DNA of 64,000 nucleotides, taken from positions 53,055,304 through 53,119,303 of the forward strand of contig CM050650.1 of the NCBI GenBank assembly GCA_027574665.1, written 5' to 3'. Positions 12,877 through 24,500 of this stretch are shown piece after piece. The notes beneath the pieces are model-generated. The model was not told the origin of the DNA, made no database searches, and saw nothing but the letters and a program-made list of their open reading frames with translations. The stretch's first letter is position 1. Every line of letters starts with the position of its first letter. The translations under genes were made by a program, and so were the position numbers. The DNA is from Rhynochetos jubatus. Its lineage: Eukaryota; Chordata; Aves; Eurypygiformes; Rhynochetidae.

Positions 12877-12987
12877 CCCTTAACTTGTAACTGTGAGTAA
12901 AAAGCACCTGCTACATGTCATGTGGCCTTTTAATATTAAGGAAATGAAACTGTGTTCAATCTTTTGATAAAACATAGAGGTTTTCTC

Positions 12988-13008
12988 TTTTTTTTTTTTT
13001 TTTTTTTT
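12988..13008. repeat. T21 homopolymer
   Basis: Twenty-one thymines, with TTTATT about 20 bases to the right. This could be the poly(A) end of a minus-strand retrocopy, but no source gene is recognised. Confidence 0.85.
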
Positions 13009-13891
13009 AATTTCACAGTTCTTTACCTGTTTATTATCATGACCCTTCTGAAAGCTTAAGTTATGCTAATAATTCAGTCCTTTTGGAAAACTCCTGGCTC
13101 CCTAAAAGTTAAAGACAGCACGGGCATTCTGCTAACTCTGTTTCTAAACTCCTCTGCCCTTCCTGGTATGTATCAAAGTAGTATATGGTATCCATCCAGA
13201 GTAATGGACTTTCAATCACTCACATTCAGATGGGCTTGTTCTTTTAACTTTTGTATTTCAAAAGTGTCCTGCAGACTGTGGTACTGAAGGTTACTCTGTG
13301 GCACAGTACTTTTGGGCTACATTATCCATTTCCGTTGTTCATATTATGTCAACGCATCTGTAGTTATAATGAGTGAATGTTAAGTGACAGTGCTATCCCA
13401 GCATTGATATAGCAAAACGCCTGCCTCACCAAGATACATTCAGTCTTAACTTTAGATTACTGTGCCTCAAACATGATTTTATTCTTGGTCAGTATTTATT
13501 CAGTATAGTATATCACTGAAATAGTTGTATTGTGCACAATAGTCTCTTTTCCCTGGACAGCATCTGGCTGGTTGAAGTGCTAATGCTTCTGTGGGTATAT
13601 GTACAGATAAACTACTTTGCTTGAAACTTAAAGAATTTTTGTTTTTAAATGGGGTCTGCCTCAAGTTATCAAAATCACTTTCTTCTAGTATTCAGTATTT
13701 TAGGGAGCAAGGGATTTGAGTCAGATTACCCATTGGGATACCATTTGATTTTTTTTTAATTGGACTGTTGTTTTAAGCACAGCTAGATGGGGCTTACCAT
13801 AACTCAAGTGGTTATTTTGACGCTTGTGTCATAATGCCTTCTGTCATTTTGACATATTTCAGAAGTTAGAGAATATAAACTGCTTTACAGG

Positions 13892-13934
13892 GTTTTGTTT
13901 GTTTGTTTGTTTGGTTTTGTTTGTTTTTTTTTTT
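13892..13934. repeat. (GTTT)n microsatellite with poly-T end
   Basis: About four uninterrupted GTTT units, flanked by imperfect units and an 11-base T run. A simple repeat. Confidence 0.85.
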
Positions 13935-16900
13935 AGAGAAGATGATTTGTTTTTACTTGGTAGATTGGCAAAACAAGTTTAAAAACATCTTACAGGTATA
14001 CCTATATATGGTCTTGTTTCTGACTTTTCTTGAAGAATGTTAATCAATCACATTCATTTTACAAAATACTTATCTAGAAATCTATCTTGCATTTTTAAGA
14101 GTATAACTTTTTGCTTTTAGCCTGTATACACAACTGGAATCACACTTAAAACTGCACTGAGGCTAATCACTATTAAAAAGGATTTGCTGTGATCTGCAGC
14201 ATGCCTTGATTTGGAACAAGAAGACAACTCTTTAAGTCTCCTAAAAAAAAGTAACATCCTTATTTGTAAATAACAAAATACTAAAATGGTGTACGAACAT
14301 TTTATAGTCTTTACAGCTCAGGGGTTAATTCTGCATTAAGATTGTGTTTCTCAATTTAAAAACATAAATATCATTCCATCTCTCAGGCTACAATCAAAAT
14401 TCATCACGTGTTTTAGACAAAGATTTAGAAGTTTTTTAAGAAGTAATATACCTTTCTCTGTCAGTATCCCCATTTCTTAACAATTCCAATAGCTAGAGTA
14501 CCACAGTTGCTCTCAACTCCAAACTTCAGATGGGCTATTCATACAGTATCAAAGCTACTCTGAGCTACTTTCATTTTCTACTGCTGCCTGCTCTGGCTGC
14601 CTACACTCTGTTCCCTCAGTATTTAAATGGAGGGAGGATCGAAGTTGCGGTGGGAACCCAGTTCGTGAAGACAGTTTGGCTTAAAGTTAAATATGTGCCC
14701 ATGGGACTCAGTGATACTGCTGAATATTTTACTGAATATTTTGGGGCTGTCTTGTCTCCAAAATGAAACTATATCATGACAATCTGATCAAAAGTCACTC
14801 TAGCAAAGAAAGCTCAACAAAAAGATAAGGGAAAATAGTAGCACAGCTGGGGTTCATCCTTTCTAGTGCCGTGTCAAATTCAAGGAAGGCTAGAGTGCTA
14901 GAAAAGCCATGTCCCTGGCAAGATGAGATGAGACATGGTACCATAAGGTATTTTTGAAACAGCAGTGGGCAGAAGGTCCTGTGCTTAGGTTTTCTGTGAT
15001 GCAGCTGGTTGCAATTTTCTTCTCCTACCTTGTCTTACTTTTGTTTATCCAAAATATTCATATAATGTGTTTTCCCGTGTTGCTCCCTAACCTCAGACTG
15101 ATTTAAGAGTTAACAGACTACAGCTATTTGTGAATAGTTTCAGTTTGTCTGTTTGAGGATAGTTTTGCTAAAGTTCAGTTCCTTGCCCTATAAATCATCT
15201 CAGCAATTGACTCTTCCTATCTCTGTGGATGGGCTGCTCCTCCCAGCCTCTATCACACATTGCTGTTTCCTGTTTCTCAGGCATTGCCAGTCTCCACTCT
15301 CACTCTGCTAAATGAATTCATTTTAAAGCCTACATTTTCCCATCCTTTGATAAAAGAAATGAAGAAAAAAAAAATATCTTCAAGACTTAAAAGAAACCCA
15401 AAATCCATTCTACCTCCCTTTTATGTCTTATCTAACTCTGTAGCAACCTCATGCTTGAAGATACAGCATCTGTTCTTACACAAGCTTTTGTGTCTAACTT
15501 CAACACTTTTTTCATTAAAAACTTCCCTTGACCTCAGCCATTCTGTGATTCTGTGGCCTTGGGCATCCAACACTCCAGCTCAGAGCAGAGTAAGCTTGAG
15601 CAAGTTGCTCATGGCCATGTCCAGTTTGATGGAGAATCCACAATCTTCTTGGAAAACCTGTTCACATGTTTCACTACCCTTGCAGTAATCTAAAAGATAA
15701 CTAAAAAAAAAAAAAATCAAGTGGAATTTCCTGTATTTGAATTTTCATGTTGTCACTAATCCTGTCACTGGGCATCTGTGAGAAGAATCTGAGTGTCTTT
15801 GTCTCCCCAGCAGGTATTTCTACGCATCAAGTTTCACCACCTACCACATGGCCAGGCTTTATATTCTTAACATGAAAATTTTTTCCTGTCTTGTTCTGGT
15901 ATCCTTGTGCCTTATGTAAAATCAGAGTTAAGTTTGAGCTCCAAGACACCAGAGAGGAGCTTTTGTACATAGTTACTCATTTTCTGCTCTCTCCAACTTG
16001 TACTTGTAGCTACAAAATGTGCAAAATATTTAGGACTAAAAGGTTGTTTTCCTGCAAGTGACTTGAGTGTGCTACAGCAGTTGATGATGTGATGGTTTAA
16101 AAAGACCAAAAAAAAATTGATTTGAATGGTATCTGAGGAATGGTGGCCAGAATGCCACCCTTTCATCTCTAACCAGTACCTGTTATCTTTGTATCTATTT
16201 AGCTATATCCCAGTGGGCTCCTGGGATACAACTGCACTGTTGTTCTTGGTTTATTGTCTTGTATATTTATTTCACATTTTCCAGCTGTAAGGCTGCCTCT
16301 GCCCTAACGTTTCCCTTCGGGAAGCATCTGTCAGATACACTTCACGCCTTGAGACCCTATACCAACGTACAGCTGATTTGACCTTACAGATTCTTTGCCA
16401 GTTAGAGCTAGAAAAACTAGCTTTTTTAAAATTCAAATTAACTTCTCTTTCCAAACAAGCTGCCCTTGTCATTGCTATTAGGTTATGGAATGCTAAATCA
16501 ATTTCTTAGATAAATAAATAAATGTAACTTGATGGATACAAAACTTGATTTTTTTTTTTTTTACAAAGAACCTAGATATGTTCTTTTAATGCTTTTTAAC
16601 CATGAAAATATCGTCACTCTTTGCAAACAAACATTATAGATTTTTATGGTAAAAGGTGCATTTTGAATGTCGTATGTAAAAGCTATTGTTTAACAGAGCA
16701 AAGAATTAATGTCACTGTAACTTACGTACATATTGTTCTGATTTTTGTCCTTCCTTCACTGCCCAAAAATGTTTACAGATGCACTCAAGTTTCCATCATT
16801 TTTCTGTTGTCTTTCACATAATTTTATTACAAAAAAGAAAACAAAAAACCAACCAATTGCTAGAATGCTGCAGACCTCACTAGTTATCTGCAATGGGATC

Positions 16901-18360
16901 AGGAAGGAGATTTTCCTACTAGGAAAACTTTCATAGTTGTCTCTTACACCTATACTTTTTCATAGTGACTTCTATGCCCAGTGAGCATAGGAAAGGGGAT
17001 TCAGAGAAACAGACAGAAATCACAGATTATATGAGGTGGTTTTATCTGTGTTCTGGTTCACAACCTCAGCCGCTTCCAGCCTCCTTCCGCAAGTTTGTAT
17101 CGGTGGCCAGCAAGGTGTGGAGGTTAACAGCCCTGCACTGGTACTGAAGCGGTACCCAGCTGTTTGAACTCACCACTCTCTCTGCTGTTATTGATCAGGG
17201 CATACAGATGAGTATTTGATAGCATGATTGTTTGAAGACAGACCAGATGCTCAGTTTGAAATGAAATAAATAAACCCAGAATGTTTACTTGGTTCTAATG
17301 TGAGGAGTGTCCCAAGGTACCTTATATAAGATGGATGCTGTTGGACATAATGCTGAAGGAAATGCAAAGATGGGGAAGAATTTTCCACTTTGAAATTTAA
17401 AAGTACATATCTGGCCTTCTGTCATCTTGATATAACTCAAGATCTGACATTTGTCTAAAATAAGCCTCTAGATGTAGCAACATCTGCATATTTTTCCTTG
17501 TATCTTTTATCTACTCATGCCCTCTGCAACTTGAAAATGAATTTTCATTGATTTTATATTTCACAAAGACTTTGCTTGAATAAGTGAAGTATGTTCTGTT
17601 TTGTCATGGATTTTTCATCACGCACTACAGATTGGGAAATAGCGAATAGGTTGAGAGTTAGAAATAGGAGTTGTTGGCAATAATGCAATCCCTGGAACGT
17701 ATCTGAAAAAGTCTGCTTGGTTTGGTTGAAGTCAATGTCCTGCTGAATTCAAAAGTAGCTGGTTAGCGTTAGGTTTACCTTGGAGCCTTGTTCACTTTGG
17801 CAATCATAGGGTTGGTATCAGGAATTAGTTGCATCATTTGGAAATGAAAAAAAGAAAATAAATGCGTTCCAGCTCTCAAATCTCTCCGGGACTAATTCTT
17901 TTCTTGCTTCCTTCTCACATGGTTTATATGTACTGGTGTACAAAGGGGCAAAAAATTGCTACCATTTCAAATCCATACTTCTTGCTCTTTACTTGTTCAA
18001 CAGAAACTTAGTCACACAGTTAGAGTATTTGTTACTAAAACGCACGTTTTAATTGTTTTGGGCTTTTTTTCAAACTTTTATCGTCGGAAAGAGCCTTGGA
18101 GATACGGCATCAGCTCAGGAGGCAGTATTCCATCACCTTCAAAGCTACGCCGTTTCCTGCAAAGGCACTTTACATCGGCTCTTGGGTTCCCTGAACGGCG
18201 GCGAAGAGCGTGTCCGTGTTCCCCGCACCGCCCCGGGGCGGGGGCGGGCCGCAGCCCTCACCCGCTGCCCTGAGGCGGCGGTGCCGGCCCCTCCCGCGCG
18301 GCGGGCGGCACCTGCCGGGGCGTCTCCTGCTGGCCCTTCCTCCCGCCGGCGACGGGGAGG

Positions 18361-18474
18361 ATGCAGGGGTCGGCTTGGCCTCAGGGCTCCTGGGCCGCGG
18401 GGCGGCGCTGGAGACGCTACCTTCGGCGGGACGGGTCGCCCGGCAACGAGACGGACGCGGCGGGACCCGCGGCC
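18361..18474 (+). other. ADGB: Possible in-frame N-terminal extension of ADGB
   Basis: An ATG at 18361 (A at -3, C at +4) is in frame with the main start and adds 38 stop-free codons. The extension is Arg/Trp/Gly-rich, with a GRRWRRYLRR core. It would be used only if transcription begins upstream of it. The X-box lies inside it. Human ADGB as I recall it has no such extension, so this is probably 5' UTR or promoter. Confidence 0.3.
18435..18447 (+). promoter_or_regulatory. ADGB: RFX X-box motif upstream of ADGB start
   Basis: GTCGCC-C-GGCAAC matches the RFX consensus GTNRCC-N(0-3)-RGYAAC at every defined position with a 1-nt spacer. It lies 28 bp upstream of the ADGB ATG at 18475. RFX factors, often with FOXJ1, drive ciliary genes. 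Binding is inferred, not shown. Confidence 0.7.
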
Positions 18475-18551
18475 ATGGCCTCCAAGGGGAGCAAGAAAAA
18501 GGAGCTCGGCAGCCGTAACAGCTCCGGGCTGCTGGGCGTCTCCGCCAAAGA
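18475..18551 (+). CDS. ADGB: ADGB exon 1
   Basis: Starts at an ATG in GCCATGG context and encodes 25 residues of a basic, Ser/Lys-rich N-terminus. It ends with two bases of a Glu codon before donor GTAAGA at 18552. The MASK start matches mammalian orthologues, which supports this ATG. Confidence 0.93.
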
Positions 18552-21500
18552 GTAAGAGCCCCGGGAGGGAAGCGGGGAGGGAGAGGGGTTGCCCCGCCGG
18601 CCGGCCACGGCGGTTGAGGCCGGCCGGCCGACCGCAGCACGCACCTGGGGGCCGGCCGGCATTGCTGCGGCGGGCCCCTCCCGGGGAAAGGGGTCGGTCG
18701 GCCCCGCGGCCGTCTGGAAACTTCTCCGGGGCTTCGCGGTCGTCCTTCCTCGGGCCCGGGGGCCGTTGGGGCCAGCGGCCGCCTTCCGACGTCCCCGCTT
18801 CCCCACGCAGCCCTCTCGGCACTGGCACGGGCTGGGCATAGGAGGCCCTGTGCGCGCCGTAACTGGCACTAAGAAAGTTTACTCGCTCAAGCGGAGGCTT
18901 ATTTAAAGATGGTTTCAATAGACAAGGTGGGGCGTGGTGGTTGTTTGCTTTATAGCCCTTGCTTAGAGACCCAGCTCGGTGTGGAAGTTGCACTTTCTTC
19001 CTCCTACGGTACTTCTTACGCACCCGGCCAGTAGCGTCATCCCGCCAGAAGGACGTTGTGTGGCTCTTGTTTCGTACCTGGCCTAGCAGATGGGTCGCCT
19101 CGCACCTTGAGGGTAGAGATAGGAAGAAGGTCATGGCACGTGTGGTGAGTGGGTGGGCGGCTCCGTTTCCATGTGCGAGGGGGAGCGTGTAGGTCACAGC
19201 TTGGGACAAAGTGTTTGATTGATGGTCAGGAGCAGAAGTTGAGCGTTCCCTGACGTGGTTGGTTTGGCTTTTAAAGAACCTCAAAGCTGTGAATCAGGGC
19301 AGTATTTTTGGGAATACACACCCTCCAGTTTCATCAGGCAGAGCTAGCTGAAGTTTTCATGGCAAAATGGTTAATGACTCTCCTAACACATCAGTTTTGT
19401 TTACAGAGGGGAAACTGTTCCCAATGCGCCGAATGTTTGCTTTATTTCATAATGAATCTGAGGAAATTAAGTATAAAACCCCCCATTCTTCCTATTAAGT
19501 TCTTAAATATTTCAGTGTAAGTAACACCTCTTGAGATACTCTTTAATGATTCAGTCTTTGCTAGGTGTTTAGTGTGAGTTTGTATATTTCTGAAAATGTA
19601 TATTTCTTCCTGCAAAGACAAATAAATAAATAGAAAACATTTCCTTTCTTTCACTGTTGCTATTTTGACCCCTAAGTTCTATTTCTGTTTTGAGCAGCTT
19701 TCTCATCCTAAAGTATATAAGCCAGCATGCATGGCACTGGCAGGATTCAGATGGAAAAGGGAGCTGATGGTATGTGCTCATGCCCCTTTCTTTATTTTCC
19801 TGCCATAAAGGTTTCAGTTGTATCGCTTCTTTCTCTTTTGAAATTGATCTTCAAATGCCCCTTTGTTATTTTGTATCCAGTTGCCCAGTCTTTGCTACAA
19901 AGTAATTTCTTATTTCATGTTTTCATACTTCTGTTTTGTATTTCACACCTTGATTCTCATTTTGATAACTTTTCTGTTGTTGCAGGCAGCTGGTATCTCT
20001 AATTCCTACCTTCTCCTCACTGTAGCCCATAGCTTAGTAACTTTTGTTGTTGTTGTTTTGGCCACAGCCATGTAGGCCCTCATACTTACTGTTTTGAGCA
20101 CTTTATCAAATTCTTTCTGGTGATATCTGTCAGGGCTGCTTTTATCTTTAACACTGTTAGAGAAGAGGTATACAGTGTTACATTGTTCCTTTAGGCTTTA
20201 TTAAATGAGACCACCATAGATAAACCTTATTAGAAAATTGTTTTCCCAGTGTGAAGCTGTGACTAGATAATATTTAATTACAAACCGTTTGAATGGCATT
20301 CAGGTTTACTGAAACACCTCTGAAATGCAATCTGGGAGAGATGCACGCGTTATGTTAGAAATCTCATGTTGGACCTAAAGGACAGGAGACATGATTTATC
20401 AGCTAATTGCAGTGGCAATAACAACTAGCATATGCGGATGTTAATTTAGTGTTAGCTGCGAATCAGAGCACAGGAGTATTCGCTTACTTCAGTAAGACTA
20501 TTTTACATGAGGTGGCTTAGTGACTTACCTTACTAGACTATGGAAGGAACTGTTACAATAACCTGATTGCAATGCAGAACCTTCATAATACAGAAGATAT
20601 AGTTTGTATTATTTTCTTTTTTCATTAAGTTTCCTGTAACTTCTGTTTAAACTGTAGCGTGTATTCTGATTTTATCTGCTCTGTCACTGTTATACTGACT
20701 GACCTTGCAAACAGGAGCAAGTCTCAGCAACAAGCGTCTGGATGCTTCAGTCTATGTGCTGTATGCATGGCCTTATTCACCTGAAGGATATTGAGACATA
20801 TGAAGTGATGAAGTGACCTTTTTTTTTTTTAAAAAAAAAACCAACAACAAAAAACCACCTTATTTGAAGGAACAACTTTTACAATACAAAACTACCTCTA
20901 TTTCTCTTTGTATCAATTAATATTTATATTCATATATATATCACCAGAAATGCTGGTAGTATAAAAAGGGAGAAGAGGAAATCTGTGACACAATAAAATC
21001 TAAAGTTACAGCAAATCTGATGCTAATTTCCAGACTAATCTATCCCTGCTCACTTTTTATCATTCTGAAATATTACTAAGGCCTTTTGGATACATGGATG
21101 ACAAGATGTTGGTTTAGGACAGTTCATGTCTTGCCAGGTTCAGCAAATGATTTGATAAACCTCCTTGTTTAAGCTGTCAGGAAAGATTTTGTTTCAGCAT
21201 CTGTTGAGCTGCATATAATGAATTTCAATCAAGGAAAGCTAGTTACAGCTTATTCTAAACTTTTGTGCAAATAAATTTTTGTCTTGAAACATTTTACAGA
21301 AATAGTAGCCCCATTTTCTCATGAAACAGACTGTGATTTATGCAAAATGGAGGCTATGTTTAATTTTTCAATTTTCAATATTGCTTCTAGAGCAGTTTCC
21401 CCTTTGTCATAGGATTTGTGATGTCTGAATGATAGGAATGCAATGGATAGCAGACAGATCGATATGTTATTTCTGTATTTGAAATGGAAAGATGTTGTAT

Positions 21501-24500
21501 AGTAAGGAAAATCTGTATTACAGTAAAGATACTCTGTTTGCAGGTTCATGAGAAGAAGATGCAAATCTAACTCATTTACTAGAAAGTACAATTCTAGACC
21601 CAAATGAAGAGAATGTTCAATAATGTGATTTATGGACAGATCTGTGTCGTTGTTGTCAAGAAAAATCAACAGAGTAGTCCGTTGATTCTGCAGAAGACTA
21701 CTCTGAGATGAACGTATTAAGACTGCTGCTCTTATTGCTGAAACACAGGGATAGAACAACATGTCCCTGTGACTTAGTCCTCACTTTGGCTGGCAAACAC
21801 TGTGTTGGAGAAATGGCTCTATTTCCTCAGATAATGATTTTCTCCTAATAATAGGCAAATATTAGTAATGATCATAAATGTTTTGCTGAAGGCAGTTTAC
21901 CAGGTTGTTTTTTAGTGGGTTGTGGAGAATAGAAATAAATCTTATTGGAGCTGTGCTAATTGGAGACATGACAACTACTTCTTAGCTATTGCCTGGATGT
22001 TTATTTACATTCATACTGTTACTCAGCTTGTTCAGTGTGTTTGTGAGACAGAGACAACTTGTAGTGTGCAAATTTTCTGTCACTCTATGAGGAGAACTTA
22101 AGTAATATTACTATCTCTGTATCAGAAAGAGGAATGGATGTTTGCAGACTGCCTGAGGAAACATTGTCCGTTACTTTAGTATTCAGTGGTAACTGCAAGG
22201 TAGGTTTTCCCTGAGGATGTCTGTTTCATTTTTGAATATAGCTTGCAGTTGCTGGCATAAAAATGACAGAAATATTTTGACTTTTGTCTAATATTGTGTT
22301 CCTGATGGTGATTGTTTTTATATGTCTCTAATGATTGAAATGAATAATGAATAGGAATATCAGCAGTATAAGGAAAGTAAAAAGCTAATAAAGTTCAGAA
22401 ACAATTTGTAAAAAAAATTGAGATCTGTCAATACTTACCACAGATTTCAACTCTTTTAGATAATGTTAACACAGAAGCCCTCAGAGTGATGTGTACAAAC
22501 ACCTGAGCAATATATTTTGATCACCTTAATATTACTTTGCTTGATTTCTAGTGAGATCGGGCTTCTTTCTGTCCTCGTAGTCGCTTTCCCTGTAAATGAC
22601 TATTGTAAAGTCAGCACGGTATATTTGCACTGTGGAATATCAGAGAGGATTATTTATGGATATATTGCAATGCTGGAATGGGACCTCAGAAGCATATGGA
22701 GACGGCAGGAAAATTCCGACTCACTAAGCTAGACTTTGCATGGGTCTCTGCAGGATGCTCCACTGGGTCTATATTCATTACTGCTTTCTAATTAGGTAGC
22801 AATTCCCTTCAGGAGCTAGGCAGTTGCTAGAGATGACAGGCTGAAGAGCTCAAAAGAACTGCTGTCCTTATAGCTTCTCTTAATCGCACCATTAAAGGCT
22901 ACTGAGAATCTGATCTTTCCTAGGTTTCAATGGCTATAGTGAATAGGAATTGATGTCTTTGTTGGCACTGAAAGAGATTCTAGCTAATAAGAAAAGATAA
23001 TGAATTAAAATGCTTTTAAAATTAATTTGATGAAGCTCTATGTCATCAAGCACAATCTTCTGAATGAAACTTGAGTCATCAGCATCTATCTGAATTAGGC
23101 TTTGGGTTATTAGGGACAACAATGAGGAGTTAATAGTCAGTACCAAGAGAGTCAAGTGATTTAGGGATAATTGTGGCACAGGCAGAGGTCAGCAATGTAT
23201 GGGGGAAGGTCAGAGTAGTATTGGAGTTCTTGTTAGGGAGAGCAGTAACTAAGAGCAATATTCACTGCTGATGCATTCTTAAGGATGTGTACAGACAGGC
23301 TAAAGCCTGGACTGGATGGAAAAAATATTTAAGTTTAGCTGTGTGCCTGATTGATTGCAACAGCAGATTGCTGCAGTGCTGTTATACAGTGGGTTACTGC
23401 ACCCAAGCCTAGGATTACCTAATGTTTGTTTTTAAGATTAAAGTCTGGGACAGTAAGAACAGAAAAAATAGCTGCATTGGTAATTCATACTTGAATTCCC
23501 ATATGCCTCAGATAAGGATTCAGCCAAAGCTTGTGATTGAGGTTTTATCCACTGCCAGCATGTGTTCCTCAGGTAAGTATTCTTAAGGTTTAGGCTATAT
23601 CAGTGGGTTAGAGAAAATAGAATGAAAAGATTAATTTTTTGATGTTTTGGATGGGAGTCACTAGATTGGCTGAAGTTTGGGAGTGGCAAGAACTAATGTC
23701 TTGAGGATAACAGCATGATGGTTGAACTTGAAGCTGTTTTTAGTGTTTTACTGGAGTGCTTGTGTTGTTTAGCGTAAGTTTTAATGGGCACAAACTTTAC
23801 ATGGAGTCATGGAGCAAGTCTGTGGAAAAGAAATCCATTGAAGTTTATGTAAATACCTAGCAACAACATGTAGTTCAGGAAGTGCTTGAGTAAAAAATTA
23901 TTGGAGACTATTGAAGTATTAGAGAAATATACTGTATATGCCTTTATGCTCTTCTGTAGGCTTTCAACTGTGAGTATTGTTTGAGACAAGATGTTGGGCT
24001 ATAGATCAGCCTTGGTCTGACTCAATACTCCCGTTCTTATGCTTATGGTCCAAGAGGCAGCTCAGTGATATATCTTTGTCTTGCAATATATGTGTATTGA
24101 GAGAAGGCATTGCTAGAGTATTGTAAAAGCTCATTAGATTAATATGTAGTAGTTTATGCATGTTTTTGACCTTGCATGAGCTTCAGTCAGAGACAAGTAT
24201 GGGTTGGTGGTTCTAAGTTCTGCTAGAGACTTGAAGCAGAGTTAAAATTTTGGACAAAAGGCATTGAGGGTACTAGTCATGATTTCTGCAATTTTTTGAT
24301 TAGGCATACTGGGCTGTCTTTAAAAATACAGTTTTTTCAAGGTGATGGTTATGAGAAACACAATGCTCAAGTACAAAGCATGCTAGTGTCAGGGTTTAAT
24401 CCCCCTAGGCAGCTCAACCCCACACAGCTGCACACTCACCCCACACCCCCCCACCAGAAGGATTGGGGAGAAAATCTGGGTAAAACTGCAAAAACTTATA

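Larger units (their letters stand above)
9566..18140. other. RAB32-ADGB intergenic region
   Basis: About 8.6 kb without a recognisable gene, tRNA or repeat element. It holds simple repeats (T21 at 12988, GTTT units at 13892), a 12-bp hairpin (12519-12547), a 42-bp tandem duplication (12793-12876) and a third AATAAA at 10879. The open frames here, the longest 142 codons at 15260, have no family features. Its 5' edge depends on the RAB32 poly(A) site and its 3' edge on the ADGB transcription start. Confidence 0.75.
18170..18870. promoter_or_regulatory. ADGB: CpG island, ADGB promoter and first exon
   Basis: An abrupt switch from AT-rich to very GC- and CpG-rich sequence over about 700 bp, centred on the ADGB start codon. 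A GC-box cluster (GGGGCGGGGGCGGG, about 18236-18249) offers Sp1-type sites, and I see no TATA box. Chance open frames on both strands here, one of 379 codons on the minus strand, are a product of low stop-codon density. Confidence 0.9.

Noticed and set aside
15260-15688. 142-codon open frame in the intergenic region
   Set aside because: Ser/Leu-rich with no motif, no splice or promoter context, and no resemblance to a known family.
18145-19284. 379-codon open frame on the minus strand across the CpG island, and several overlapping frames
   Set aside because: Stop codons are rare in GC-rich DNA. The frame covers the ADGB promoter and exon 1 in antisense, and the product is Pro/Arg/Gly-rich with no domain.
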